A stretch of 32,588 bases of DNA from Rikenellaceae bacterium (GTDB lineage: Bacteria; Bacteroidota; Bacteroidia; Bacteroidales; Rikenellaceae). Positions within the stretch are counted from its first letter, which is position 1. Each line of letters begins with the position of its first letter. Positions 8,543 to 16,602 of the stretch are shown in pieces. Both the position numbers and the translations under genes were made by a program. The notes below the pieces were generated by a model, which saw nothing but the letters and a program-made list of their open reading frames with translations, did no database searches and was not told the DNA's origin. The stretch lies in NCBI GenBank assembly GCA_015060075.1, contig SUZE01000023.1:1-32588 (forward strand). Reading direction: 5' to 3'.

Positions 8543-9517
8543 CTACTGTAACGGGTCAGCCTCCACACCCTCGAAGGTCATCTTCACAGGAAGAATATTG
8601 CCCTCATTATCGAATCGCAACTCGTCAATACAGGTACGGCGGTCATCTCCATCGGTCGAGCCGATAGGATGACGATGATAGACGATATAATACTTTCCAC
8701 TTCGTGGATTGTGCATTACAGAGTGGTGTCCGGCTCCCGTGCCAATCGCCTCATCGGTCTGCAAAATCACACCACGCGACTCGAATGGACCAAGTGGGTT
8801 GTCGGCAATGGCATATGCTACACGATAGTTTGCCTGGCGCCACTTGCCCTCCGACCACATAAAGTAGTACTTTCCGTCACGGATAAACATAAACGGACCC
8901 TCAACATACTCGCCCGGGGTAATCTCCTTAAATAGTTCACCATCTTCGAATGGCACAAAACCCGTAAAGTCGTCATTCAACTTGCAGACATTACAATGCT
9001 TCCAACCACCATAATACATATAGTATGTACCATCGGTATCCTTGAACACAAATTGGTCAATAGGCTGTGCGCCATTGATGATATCATTGATAAGCGGTTT
9101 GCCGAGCAAATCCTTGAATGGTCCTGCCGGATTGTCGGCAACTGCTACACCAATACCACCCTCTTCGCCCTGCTTGACATTGTTGCACGAGAACATCAGA
9201 TAGTATTTGCCATCTTTCTCGATGATTGATGGAGCCCACAATGCACTATTGAGCCACTTAATCTCCGTATTATCAATAATGCGCTCATGTTTGGTCCATG
9301 TCACAAGGTCCTTCGAAGAGAATGCATCAAAGTGCAACTGCTCGGGAAATGGCTTTGACCAAGTTGGGTAGACCCAATAGGTATCGCCAAAAATCACCCC
9401 CTCTGGGTCTGCATACCACCCTTCAAAAATGGGATTTCCACTACGTTTCGATTCTGTGCAAGATGTTGCAACAAGTGTTGCAACAGCGAAAATAAAAAGC
9501 TTTGTAAGATTTTTCAT
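8543..9517 (-). CDS. Glycoside hydrolase family 43 lipoprotein
   Basis: The 324-residue product has a lipoprotein signal (ATSC, C20). It has the single five-bladed beta-propeller of GH43, about the usual length for a one-domain member. The three family acids are visible: D37 in WYADPEG (base), D154 in AQPIDQFVF (pKa modulator) and E206 in YVEGPFMF (acid). Other family phrases are WAPSIIEKDGKYYLMFS, GGIGVAVADNPAGPF, YYFMWSEG and GTGAGHHSVMHN. GH43 enzymes are mostly alpha-L-arabinofuranosidases or beta-xylosidases acting on plant polysaccharide side chains; which activity applies here cannot be read. The start lies 20 bases after the RelA/SpoT stop, so it is the last gene of the minus-strand run. 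No SusC/SusD pair is adjacent, so it is not in a visible polysaccharide-utilisation locus. Confidence 0.93.
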   Translation of the reverse strand: MKNLTKLFIFAVATLVATSCTESKRSGNPIFEGWYADPEGVIFGDTYWVYPTWSKPFPEQLHFDAFSSKDLVTWTKHERIIDNTEIKWLNSALWAPSIIEKDGKYYLMFSCNNVKQGEEGGIGVAVADNPAGPFKDLLGKPLINDIINGAQPIDQFVFKDTDGTYYMYYGGWKHCNVCKLNDDFTGFVPFEDGELFKEITPGEYVEGPFMFIRDGKYYFMWSEGKWRQANYRVAYAIADNPLGPFESRGVILQTDEAIGTGAGHHSVMHNPRSGKYYIVYHRHPIGSTDGDDRRTCIDELRFDNEGNILPVKMTFEGVEADPLQ

Positions 9518-9537
9518 AGTTGTAATTATATTTTGAG

Positions 9538-11745
9538 TTAGTTTTTTACTCTGTATGCACGCTGAATACCCTTAATGCGCATTATGGCGTGGATAAGCAT
9601 ATCCACAACTCCCACCGAAGGCACCTCCACGCTGATAGTGCCAACACCTGTACCATCACCTCGTGAGTTGAGATTTATCGAACGGATATTCAACTTCATA
9701 TCACGACTTACGACCTCGGTAATCTGATTTACCAATCCTGCCGAGTCGTTGGCATGTATCGCTATCGTAACACGGAATGCCCCCTGCGCATTCTCTCGCC
9801 ATTTTGCCTCCATCACACGATACGGATACTGCTCACGCATACGCTTGGCATTCGGGCAATCGGTACGATGAATGGTGATACCCGTATTTATTGTTACAAA
9901 GCCAAAAATATCATCTCCCTTAATCGGGTTACAACACTTGGCGAGTTTATATACAATGTTGTTGATACTCTCGTCAATAACCAACGCATCACTCGACTGC
10001 TTTGCAGGTGTTGATGTGGTGGCTCGGCGGCGAGCCTCAGCCTCGGCCTCCGCAGCACGGCGCTCCTCGTCAGCCTCACCCGAAAGCCACTTCGATAGTA
10101 TCTCTTTAACTACGGCAAGGTCTATCTTCTCCTCGGCAATAAGTTCGTAGAGTGCTGTGCCGGTGCGCTGCTTGTAGTATTTGCAGAGGTAGGCAACAAC
10201 CTCATCTATGCTCTTGGTTATCTTCCAGTTTTTCAACTTGCGCTCCAACTCCTCGCGACCGAGATTTGCGCTCTTCGCCTGCTCCTCGCGGATTACCGAC
10301 TTGATTTTCTGCTTTGCCTTTTGAGTTACAACAAAGTTCAACCAATCCGCTTTTGGTTGCTGGTTTTTCTGCGTCAAAATCTCGACAATGTCGCCATTGC
10401 GTAGCAACTCACGAATAGGCACGGCGCGACCATTTACCTTGCCACCCGAGCAGGTACAACCGAGGTTGGAGTGGATATCGAAAGCGAAGTCGAGAACGGT
10501 CGCCCCTTCGGGCAATTTGCGAATATCGCCATTCGGGGTATAGACGAAAATCTCGCCCGAAGCGGGTTTTGCATCGAAACGCTCGGCAATATCCTCTTTG
10601 GTTTCGCTCATCGTTTCGCGCAGACGCTGCAACCACTTCTCGCTGGTCTGCGCACCCTGATTTACACCCTTGTATCGCCAATGTGCTGCGATACCCAACT
10701 CGGCGATATTGTCCATTCGCTCGGTACGAATCTGTATCTCCACCCACTTGCCATCGCCCGCAGCAACGGTAGTGTGCAACGACTCGTAACCATTCGACTT
10801 CGGAATCGAAATCCAATCGCGCATACGGTCGGTGTTCGGCGTGTAGAAGTCGCTCACAATCGAGTACGCCAACCAGCACTGCGCCTTTTCGAGATTTTCG
10901 GGGCAATCGATGATAATACGAATAGCGAAGATGTCGTAAACACCCTCGAAAGGCACCTTCTGCTTGCGCATCTTGTTCCAAATGGAGTAAACAGATTTTG
11001 TTCGGCTCTTGATGTGGTACTTTATACCTGCCGCATCAAGTCCCTTGCGAATAGGCTCGACAAAACGCTCAATAAAGTTCAAACGCTCCTGCTCGCCTTC
11101 ACGCAACTTATCTGTAATATGCTTGTGGTCAGCAGGTTCGAGTTGCGCCAACGAGAGGTCCTCCAACTCGCTCTTGATATTGTACAGACCGAGTTTGTGG
11201 GCAATCTGTGCGTAGAGATTCATCGACTCCCACGCCTTCTTCTGTCGCTTCTCCTCGGGGAACATCGCTATCGAACGCATCACCTCCAAGCGGTCGGCGA
11301 GTTTTATCAAAATGACACGAGGGTCCTCCGAATATGACACAATCATATCGCGGAAGTCCGAAGCCTGGTCGGATTGGGTGTTTAGTTTGAGTTCCGAGAT
11401 ATTTGTCAAACCCATAACCACACCTATAACCTCCTCGCCAAACTCCTTGCGGATTGTTTCGAGCAGGGTTTCAAGCGCCTCGTCATCATCTCGTTTCGCC
11501 TCGATGCGCACCACATCGTGGAGAATTGATGCAAGGGTAGAATTTCGTCCAAGACCAACTTCGGTAGCGACAATGTGTGCCACCTCTACGGCATGGTCCA
11601 ACATCGGGCTTCCATCGTAGCGTATCAAACCCTCCATTTGCTCCGCAGCGAATACAAGTGCCTTATCCACCAACTCCTGTGTGGTGGTCGAGAACTGATT
11701 TTTTACAGCCTCTCTCAATTTGCTATACCTTTCAAATAACTCCAT
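9538..11745 (-). CDS. RelA/SpoT-family (p)ppGpp synthetase, hydrolase motif degenerate
   Basis: I start it at ATG 11745 (735 residues; MELFERYSKL), where it overlaps the upstream methyltransferase by 14 bases. The longer frame from 11844 would overlap that gene by over 100 bases. Domains in order: HD hydrolase (about 10-165), synthetase (about 220-340; RTKSVYSIWNKM, WVEIQIRTERMDNIAELG), TGS (about 380-440; EIFVYTPNGDI), a Cys-rich segment (LAKCCNPIKG, HRTDCPNAKRM) and C-terminal ACT (FRVTIAIHANDSAGLVNQ). The hydrolase keeps the first HD (H76-D77) and LADRLE, but the usual HDxxED reads HDVVRIE, so the Glu-Asp pair needed for ppGpp breakdown is missing. The protein is therefore likely a synthetase with weak or no hydrolase activity (inference). 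It would control the stringent response to starvation. A second, bifunctional copy elsewhere in the genome is expected. Confidence 0.9.
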   Translation of the reverse strand: MELFERYSKLREAVKNQFSTTTQELVDKALVFAAEQMEGLIRYDGSPMLDHAVEVAHIVATEVGLGRNSTLASILHDVVRIEAKRDDDEALETLLETIRKEFGEEVIGVVMGLTNISELKLNTQSDQASDFRDMIVSYSEDPRVILIKLADRLEVMRSIAMFPEEKRQKKAWESMNLYAQIAHKLGLYNIKSELEDLSLAQLEPADHKHITDKLREGEQERLNFIERFVEPIRKGLDAAGIKYHIKSRTKSVYSIWNKMRKQKVPFEGVYDIFAIRIIIDCPENLEKAQCWLAYSIVSDFYTPNTDRMRDWISIPKSNGYESLHTTVAAGDGKWVEIQIRTERMDNIAELGIAAHWRYKGVNQGAQTSEKWLQRLRETMSETKEDIAERFDAKPASGEIFVYTPNGDIRKLPEGATVLDFAFDIHSNLGCTCSGGKVNGRAVPIRELLRNGDIVEILTQKNQQPKADWLNFVVTQKAKQKIKSVIREEQAKSANLGREELERKLKNWKITKSIDEVVAYLCKYYKQRTGTALYELIAEEKIDLAVVKEILSKWLSGEADEERRAAEAEAEARRRATTSTPAKQSSDALVIDESINNIVYKLAKCCNPIKGDDIFGFVTINTGITIHRTDCPNAKRMREQYPYRVMEAKWRENAQGAFRVTIAIHANDSAGLVNQITEVVSRDMKLNIRSINLNSRGDGTGVGTISVEVPSVGVVDMLIHAIMRIKGIQRAYRVKN

Positions 11746-12541
11746 ACTCTCGTCTCTCGTCTTTCGTCTCTCGTCTAATAATGTACAAACGCTCTCCTGC
11801 TGTTGCGTATTGTTTTCGCTCCTCTTCGGAGAGTCGCTTTTCATACTCTATCTCCTCCACCTCGAAACCGCACTCTCGCAAGCGGTCGGCATAGTCGCGA
11901 CCATAGATGCGGCGGTGGTCATACTGCCCGAACACCCGTGCACGCTCTTCGGGTGTGGTTATCGAGCTATCTTCAAATGTCTGCTCTCGGTTGTAATCTT
12001 GTGGCACAAGCACCACGCCCCAACCCCCTTTGCGGAGTATGCGGTGCAACTCTCGCAGAGCCTTCCTATCATCTTCAACATGTTCAAGGATATGGTTGCA
12101 AATCACCACATCGACACTTTCGTCTTCGAGGGGAATATCCTGAATATCGAAGTGCAACTTCGCCAATGGGCTCTCCAAGTCGGCGGTGAGGTAGTTGTCG
12201 GCATGCTCCTCGCCGTAGTGCTTTTCAAATTGGTGTTTCAGCGCCACCTCCGGGGCGATATGAAGCAGTGTAGGGTAGCCATTCAAGAGGTCGGTTTCAC
12301 GCTCGATGTAGAGCCACAACAGGCGGTGTCGCTCCAACGCAAGGCATCGTGGGCATAGGGCATCACGGCGAGAAACACTGTAGCCGTATGGCAGAAACTC
12401 GCGCACCTGCTTGTCACAGATAGGGCATTTGCGCCCTCTGCCGGCATACCACAAGCCGAGAATCGGCACACCCCACCCTGCAATCCTCTGCAAGAAGGTG
12501 CGAGGCAGATGGTTTAGCGACCACTTGATGAATGACCTCAT
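11732..12541 (-). CDS. SAM-dependent methyltransferase with N-terminal zinc ribbon
   Basis: The product has 269 residues. Residues about 38-68 hold two cysteine pairs (KCPICDKQV and LCPRCLALERH), a treble-clef/zinc-ribbon motif. The class I methyltransferase fold follows: motif I LLHIAPE, then FDIQDIPLEDESVDVVICNHILEHVEDD (motif II/III region; H-x-L-E-H-V as in Methyltransf_11), and LHRILRKGGWGVVLVP. The arrangement is like methyltransferases found in glycan or lipid modification loci, but the substrate is unknown. The C-terminal residues RRETKDERREYGVI are encoded by a four-copy 7-bp repeat, so the tail may be variable. It starts 21 bases after xseB and overlaps the RelA/SpoT start. Confidence 0.85.
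   Translation of the reverse strand: MRSFIKWSLNHLPRTFLQRIAGWGVPILGLWYAGRGRKCPICDKQVREFLPYGYSVSRRDALCPRCLALERHRLLWLYIERETDLLNGYPTLLHIAPEVALKHQFEKHYGEEHADNYLTADLESPLAKLHFDIQDIPLEDESVDVVICNHILEHVEDDRKALRELHRILRKGGWGVVLVPQDYNREQTFEDSSITTPEERARVFGQYDHRRIYGRDYADRLRECGFEVEEIEYEKRLSEEERKQYATAGERLYIIRRETKDERREYGVI
11748..11775. repeat. Four-copy 7-bp tandem repeat at the methyltransferase/RelA-SpoT junction
   Basis: Four consecutive heptamers on the plus strand: TCTCGTC, TCTCGTC, TTTCGTC, TCTCGTC. The tract codes for the last residues of the methyltransferase and ends 2 bases before the RelA/SpoT ATG. The minus-strand reading GACGAGA is purine-rich and could serve as a ribosome-binding stretch. Confidence 0.85.
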
Positions 12542-12562
12542 AAATTAAGAATTATCTGTTTT

Positions 12563-12745
12563 CTACTCCTCAATAATTTTGTTTACATCGTTTTCTGCTT
12601 TGCGCAATTTCTCGCGGCAGAGAGCAATCAACTCGGTTGCTCGTGCCACTCGCTCCGACAATGTGTCGATGCTGTTCTGCTCCTCTCTGAGTGACTTCAA
12701 AATCTGCTCAATCTCCGCTATCGCCTCTTTGTACGACATCTCCAT
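12563..12745 (-). CDS. xseB: Exodeoxyribonuclease VII small subunit
   Basis: I start at ATG 12745 (60 residues, MEMSYKEAIAEIEQIL). The longer frame to 12835 would overlap xseA. The sequence is a single helical hairpin with SYKEAIAEIEQIL at the N-terminus and LSERVARATELIALCREKLRKAE after it, matching the XseB family, which is usually 60-80 residues. Several XseB chains bind one XseA to form exonuclease VII, which degrades single-stranded DNA in both directions. It follows xseA after 10 bases, confirming the pairing. Confidence 0.92.
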   Translation of the reverse strand: MEMSYKEAIAEIEQILKSLREEQNSIDTLSERVARATELIALCREKLRKAENDVNKIIEE

Positions 12746-12755
12746 AGTATCAGCC

Positions 12756-13940
12756 TTAATTAGTTTTCCGTTTTTCAACGACTTTGGCGTTGATAACTCC
12801 GTCTGCCAAAGCGACTTCGATTCCATCTCCAACACCTACATCTTCAACGCTTTGCAATGCTTTTCCCTCCTTGCGGGCTATGGCATAACCGAGTCGAAAA
12901 ATGCGCTCAGGGGCGAAATTTGCCACCACCGTTGCAATGCCCTCCAAGCGATGCTTTTCGCTTTGCAGTATTCGCTCCGCCAAGTGTCGCACATCTGCCG
13001 AGAACTGCTCCAAGCGGAGTGTTGCCGAATGTGTCGCCTGACGACAAATATCGCGCAACGAAATGGCGCAGTACTCCAACGCTCCATCAAAATCGGTTAC
13101 TCGCTGGTCTATCCACGCCGCCACAGCCGTAGGTGTTTTCAGTGGCGTATGTGCTACCATGTCGGTAACGCTTGTATCCTTGTCGTGTCCGATACCCGTC
13201 AGCACGGGCAACGGAAACTGCGTTACGGCAAAGGCGAGCAGATAGGAGTTGTAACACTCCAAATCGCCAGTAGAGCCACCACCACGAATTATTGCTACGG
13301 CATCGAACTCATCGCTTCGCTCGGCAACGGCATACAACGCCGCCACAATGCTCTCATCGCACCTCTCGCCCTGCATTGTAGCCTCGAACAACTCTGTTTC
13401 GATGCGGTAGGCACTGCGCTCCAACTCCTTCATAAAGTCGCGATAACCCGCAGCCGTAGCGCTCGAAATCACCGCCACACGCTGTACCACCAACGGCATC
13501 GGCAGAGAACGATTCATATCCCATACCCCCTCCTTTTGGAGTTGCTCGATGGTCTGCTGTCGGCGGCGTTCCATATCGCCTATGGTATGCAGAGCGTCAA
13601 TCTGCTGAATCTGCAACGACATACCATAGACTGCGTGGTGCTGGACGGTCGCCTTAAAGAGAATCTTCATACCCTTTGCAAGGCGTTGTCCGCTCTCCTG
13701 CTCGAAACGACCGATGGTGCTCATCACCTGCGAACGCCAAATCGTAGCCCTCGCTTGTGCCTCGGTTGCCCCTGTCTTTTCGTTCTTCTCGATAAGTTCA
13801 ATGTAGCAGTGTCCCGAAGCGTTAATTTTAATATCGGCAACCTCCGCACTCACCCACACCGGCAACGGCAATGCGTCTGCCAGAGCAATGGATATTCTGC
13901 CTTGTAATTGGGCTAATGTTATGTGTGGAGTATCGTTCAT
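12756..13940 (-). CDS. xseA: Exodeoxyribonuclease VII large subunit
   Basis: The 394-residue product begins with an N-terminal OB-fold (about 5-105; LPVWVSAEVADIKINASGHCYIEL) that binds single-stranded DNA. The catalytic core follows, with VAVISSATAAGYRDF, AIIRGGGSTGDL and TGIGHDKDTSVTDMVAH, the signature motifs of XseA, then PTAVAAW, a coiled-coil stretch and a C-terminal segment ending near RLGYAIARKEGKALQS. With XseB it forms exonuclease VII, used in mismatch repair and removal of single-stranded DNA. It lies between the TonB-domain gene and xseB. An AATTGTC-type repeat tract sits just before its start. Confidence 0.96.
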   Translation of the reverse strand: MNDTPHITLAQLQGRISIALADALPLPVWVSAEVADIKINASGHCYIELIEKNEKTGATEAQARATIWRSQVMSTIGRFEQESGQRLAKGMKILFKATVQHHAVYGMSLQIQQIDALHTIGDMERRRQQTIEQLQKEGVWDMNRSLPMPLVVQRVAVISSATAAGYRDFMKELERSAYRIETELFEATMQGERCDESIVAALYAVAERSDEFDAVAIIRGGGSTGDLECYNSYLLAFAVTQFPLPVLTGIGHDKDTSVTDMVAHTPLKTPTAVAAWIDQRVTDFDGALEYCAISLRDICRQATHSATLRLEQFSADVRHLAERILQSEKHRLEGIATVVANFAPERIFRLGYAIARKEGKALQSVEDVGVGDGIEVALADGVINAKVVEKRKTN

Positions 13941-13957
13941 TATTAAAAAAGTCCTTT

Positions 13958-13985
13958 AATTGTCAATTCGTCAATTGTCAATTTA
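13958..13985. repeat. AATTGTC tandem repeat between the TonB-domain gene and xseA
   Basis: Units AATTGTC (13958-13964), AATTCGTC (13965-13972), AATTGTC (13973-13979) and a partial unit. It contains the stop codon of the 13983-14543 gene. The same repeat unit occurs on the other side of that gene. Confidence 0.8.
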
Positions 13986-14543
13986 TCTAATCACGATATA
14001 CGGCTCTTTCGGCATCGCCTTGCCTTTTGGGAGTTGCACCGCCAAAACATACTCGCTCTCGACCGCCTTGCCTTGCTTGGTTGCGGGTTGCCACGCAGGG
14101 AGCGACTGCAAAACCCTTAATACTCGTTTGCGAAATTGGTGGTCGGTGGATTCGAGTTCCGTGCCGAGCCTAAACGAGCCATCTGCCCCAATCGTATAGC
14201 GAGCCACATATCTTGCCACACCCCAACTCTCGTTCCATTTCACTCGCTCCGAAACATAGTCGGCAAGTGGTTTATCACCTAAAAATTGCGCCTCCTTGTC
14301 GTAGCGCAGAGTAACGATAATAACCCCATTGTTCGCCCTCTCGCCATATTTTGCTACGGTCGCCTCGTTGGCTTCGAGGTGGTCGATGTGCTCGATATTC
14401 TTCTCGGGAATATGCTTCACACTCTCCATCTCCACGCCATTTACGATATACAAAGGCGTTTGTGTCTGCGCTGTGGCAGACACAAAATGCAGAATGCAGA
14501 ATGCAAAATGCAGAATGATAATATAAAAACCCTTAATTGTCAA
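13983..14543 (-). CDS. Secreted protein with TonB-receptor plug-like segment and TonB C-terminal domain
   Basis: The 186-residue frame has no ATG; TTG at 14543 is the only start that includes the signal peptide (FYIIILHFAFCILHFVSATAQ, cleavage likely after ATA). Residues about 30-80 read PLYIVNGVEMES, then YGERANNGVIIVTL. This echoes the plug region of SusC-type receptors, where xxIDGV and YGxRAANGVIxI are usual. The C-terminal part (about 105-175: ARYVARYTIGADGSFRLGTELEST, FRKRVLRVLQSLPAWQPATKQGKAV) matches a TonB C-terminal domain. Together this suggests a periplasmic or outer-membrane protein-interaction module, not a transporter. It sits between prfA and xseA. The signal peptide is encoded by a 7-bp repeat, and the start lies inside another, so expression may depend on repeat number. 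Confidence 0.7.
   Translation of the reverse strand: MTIKGFYIIILHFAFCILHFVSATAQTQTPLYIVNGVEMESVKHIPEKNIEHIDHLEANEATVAKYGERANNGVIIVTLRYDKEAQFLGDKPLADYVSERVKWNESWGVARYVARYTIGADGSFRLGTELESTDHQFRKRVLRVLQSLPAWQPATKQGKAVESEYVLAVQLPKGKAMPKEPYIVIR
14484..14518. repeat. Five-copy 7-bp repeat encoding the signal peptide of the TonB-domain protein
   Basis: Units on the plus strand: AAAATGC, AGAATGC, AGAATGC, AAAATGC, AGAATGA. On the minus strand the tract codes for the hydrophobic core ILHFAFCILHF. Because 7 is not a multiple of 3, gain or loss of one unit shifts the reading frame. Confidence 0.88.
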
Positions 14544-14570
14544 TTGTCAATTCTTCAATTGTCAATTAGA
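14535..14570. repeat. AATTGTC tandem repeat between prfA and the TonB-domain gene
   Basis: Units AATTGTC (14535-14541), AATTGTC (14542-14548), AATTCTT plus one base (14549-14556), AATTGTC (14557-14563), AATTAGA (14564-14570). It provides the TTG start codon of the TonB-domain gene on the minus strand. Confidence 0.85.
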
Positions 14571-14580
14571 TAAACAAAGT

Positions 14581-15669
14581 TTATCCCAACTCCTGCTCCT
14601 TCAAACGCTCCGCATTCTCGGCAACGATAAGGTGGTCGATGCAATCCTGAATATCACCGTCCATAAATGCCGACAAGTTGTAAATCGTATAGTTGATGCG
14701 GTGGTCGGTAATTCGGCCCTGCGGATAGTTGTAGGTACGAATCTTTGCCGAACGGTCGCCTGTCGAAACGAGCGTCTTACGCTTCGATGCAATCTCATCG
14801 AGGTACTTCTGATATTCGAGGTTGAAGATACGGGTACGCAACTCCTCAAACGCCTTCTCGGTATTCTTAATCTGCGACTTCTGGTCCTGACACTGCACCA
14901 CGATACCTGTCGGAATGTGGGTAAGTCGAATTGCCGAGTAGGTAGTATTTACCGACTGACCACCCGGTCCCGAAGCACAGAAGATATCCTTGCGAATATC
15001 GTTCCACGACACCTCAACATCGAACTCGTCAGCCTCAGGCAAAACGGCTACCGATGCAGCCGAGGTATGTACACGACCTTGTGTCTCGGTCTGTGGCACA
15101 CGCTGTACGCGGTGTACACCCGACTCATATTTGAGAGTACCATATACGCTGTCGCCTGTAACTTTGAGGATAACCTCCTTGTAGCCACCGACAACACCCT
15201 CCGAGAAAGAGGTTACCTCGTAACGCCAACCCTTCGACTCGATATACTTGGTATACATACGGAACAAATCGCCAGCAAACAATGCCGCCTCGTCACCACC
15301 CGTACCACCACGAATTTCGAGTACCGCATTTTTGCCGTCCTGAGGGTCTTTCGGGATAAGGAGAATCTTTATCCCCTCCTCCATCTGCTCAATTGCTGGC
15401 TCCAACTCGGCTATCTCCATGCGTGCCATCTCACGGAACTCCTCGTCCTTCTCGTTGGCGAGGATATCCTTTGCATCAGCAAGCGCCTGAATTGCCTTGC
15501 GGAACTTTTCGGAGGTCTCGATAATAGGCTCCAACTCCTTGTACTCCTTGTTGTACTGAACAAACGACTTGACATCTGCAATCACTTCGGGGTCGGTGAG
15601 TTTTTGTCCCAACTCCTCGTACTTGATTTTCAGACCATCAAGACGCATCAAGATTGAACTATCTGCCAT
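14581..15669 (-). CDS. prfA: Peptide chain release factor 1
   Basis: The 362-residue product has the usual RF length. The GGQ motif that triggers peptidyl-tRNA hydrolysis lies at 236-238 (ASGPGGQSVNTT). The preceding segment QGRVHTSAASVAVLPEADE is the RF1 form, and GIVVQCQDQKSQIKN follows. RF1 reads UAA and UAG stop codons. Its N-terminal helical domain (MADSSILMRLDGLKIKYEEL) is complete. It lies downstream of the two esterases in the leuS-led minus-strand run. Confidence 0.97.
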   Translation of the reverse strand: MADSSILMRLDGLKIKYEELGQKLTDPEVIADVKSFVQYNKEYKELEPIIETSEKFRKAIQALADAKDILANEKDEEFREMARMEIAELEPAIEQMEEGIKILLIPKDPQDGKNAVLEIRGGTGGDEAALFAGDLFRMYTKYIESKGWRYEVTSFSEGVVGGYKEVILKVTGDSVYGTLKYESGVHRVQRVPQTETQGRVHTSAASVAVLPEADEFDVEVSWNDIRKDIFCASGPGGQSVNTTYSAIRLTHIPTGIVVQCQDQKSQIKNTEKAFEELRTRIFNLEYQKYLDEIASKRKTLVSTGDRSAKIRTYNYPQGRITDHRINYTIYNLSAFMDGDIQDCIDHLIVAENAERLKEQELG

Positions 15670-15697
15670 AAATATATTTTGTAAATTTTGTGAATCA

Positions 15698-16588
15698 TTA
15701 TTTCAACTCGCTCAACCAACGGAGCAACAGATGTTGCCACTCCTTCTGGTACGAGAATCTGTCGTAGTTACCCCAACCGTGTCCGCCCTCAGGGAAGACA
15801 TACATCGCCGCCTTAACGCCATGATAGTGCAATGCTGCATAGTATAATGCTGCTCCTGCTGCCGGTACGGTGGTATCGTCATCGCTCAAAATCAGTATTG
15901 TTGGAGGGGTTTGCTCGCTTGCAATCTTATCCATCGCCCACTCGTCTGCCTCGGCTTCGGTGTGCTTCTTGCCGAGCAGATTGCGGAACGAGCCTTTATG
16001 CGTATTGAAGTCGCCCGCTGTCAATACCGGATAGAACAAAATCGAGTAGTTCGGTCTATCCTCAACTGCCGGAATGTTCGATGCGCTTGCAGCGAGGTGT
16101 CCTCCTGCCGAAAAGCCCATAATGCCCACCTTTGCAGGGTCTAAACCCCACTTTTTCGCCTTTTTACGCACGATACGAATAGCCTCAACCGCATCTTCGA
16201 GTGGCACCTCCTTGTGTCCATTTGGCAAGCGGTATTCGAGAACAACACCTGTAATGCCGTTCTTGGCGAGCCACTGCGCCATAAGATAGCCCTCCTGGTC
16301 CATCGAGAGTTTGCCGTAGCCACCACCCGGGCAGATTACCACCGACTGTCCCGTAGCCTTCGCTTTATCGGCATGGTAGATATACATCACCGCCTCGGTA
16401 GTGTTCACAAGGCGATGTTTAGAAGCTTCGTATGCCTTGCCAGTTAAACCGTTCGAGTGAGGGGCTTTGTCGTTGCTCCAAATAACAATCTTCTCGTCTT
16501 CAAATAGCGGTGTTCTCGTCTTCTCCTGCGCCTCTGCCGAGAGAAGCGATGCGCCTAAAATAGCCATAGTCAAGATAAGTTTTTTCAT
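15698..16588 (-). CDS. Secreted alpha/beta-hydrolase, acetyl-esterase-like (copy 1)
   Basis: The 296-residue product has a Sec signal peptide ending LLSAEA-Q. The fold is that of the BD-FAE/acetyl xylan esterase-like group: oxyanion segment VVICPGGGYGKLSMDQEG, nucleophile elbow GIMGFSAGGHLAAS, Asp in LILSDDDTTVPAAG, and His in FPEGGHGWGNYDRF. The residues APHSNGLTG and YRLPNGHKEVPLEDA also match the neighbouring gene, of which it is a tandem paralogue. Enzymes of this type remove acetyl or feruloyl groups from plant polysaccharides; the exact substrate is unknown. It is periplasmic or secreted and starts 14 bases after copy 2. Confidence 0.9.
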   Translation of the reverse strand: MKKLILTMAILGASLLSAEAQEKTRTPLFEDEKIVIWSNDKAPHSNGLTGKAYEASKHRLVNTTEAVMYIYHADKAKATGQSVVICPGGGYGKLSMDQEGYLMAQWLAKNGITGVVLEYRLPNGHKEVPLEDAVEAIRIVRKKAKKWGLDPAKVGIMGFSAGGHLAASASNIPAVEDRPNYSILFYPVLTAGDFNTHKGSFRNLLGKKHTEAEADEWAMDKIASEQTPPTILILSDDDTTVPAAGAALYYAALHYHGVKAAMYVFPEGGHGWGNYDRFSYQKEWQHLLLRWLSELK

Positions 16589-16602
16589 AGTTTAACTCTC
16601 CT

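Noticed and set aside
10471..11337. Long plus-strand ORF of 288 codons
   Set aside because: It is antisense within the well-supported RelA/SpoT gene. The other long plus-strand frames at 12579-13907, 17766-19028 and 19035-20345 are likewise shadows of xseA and leuS.
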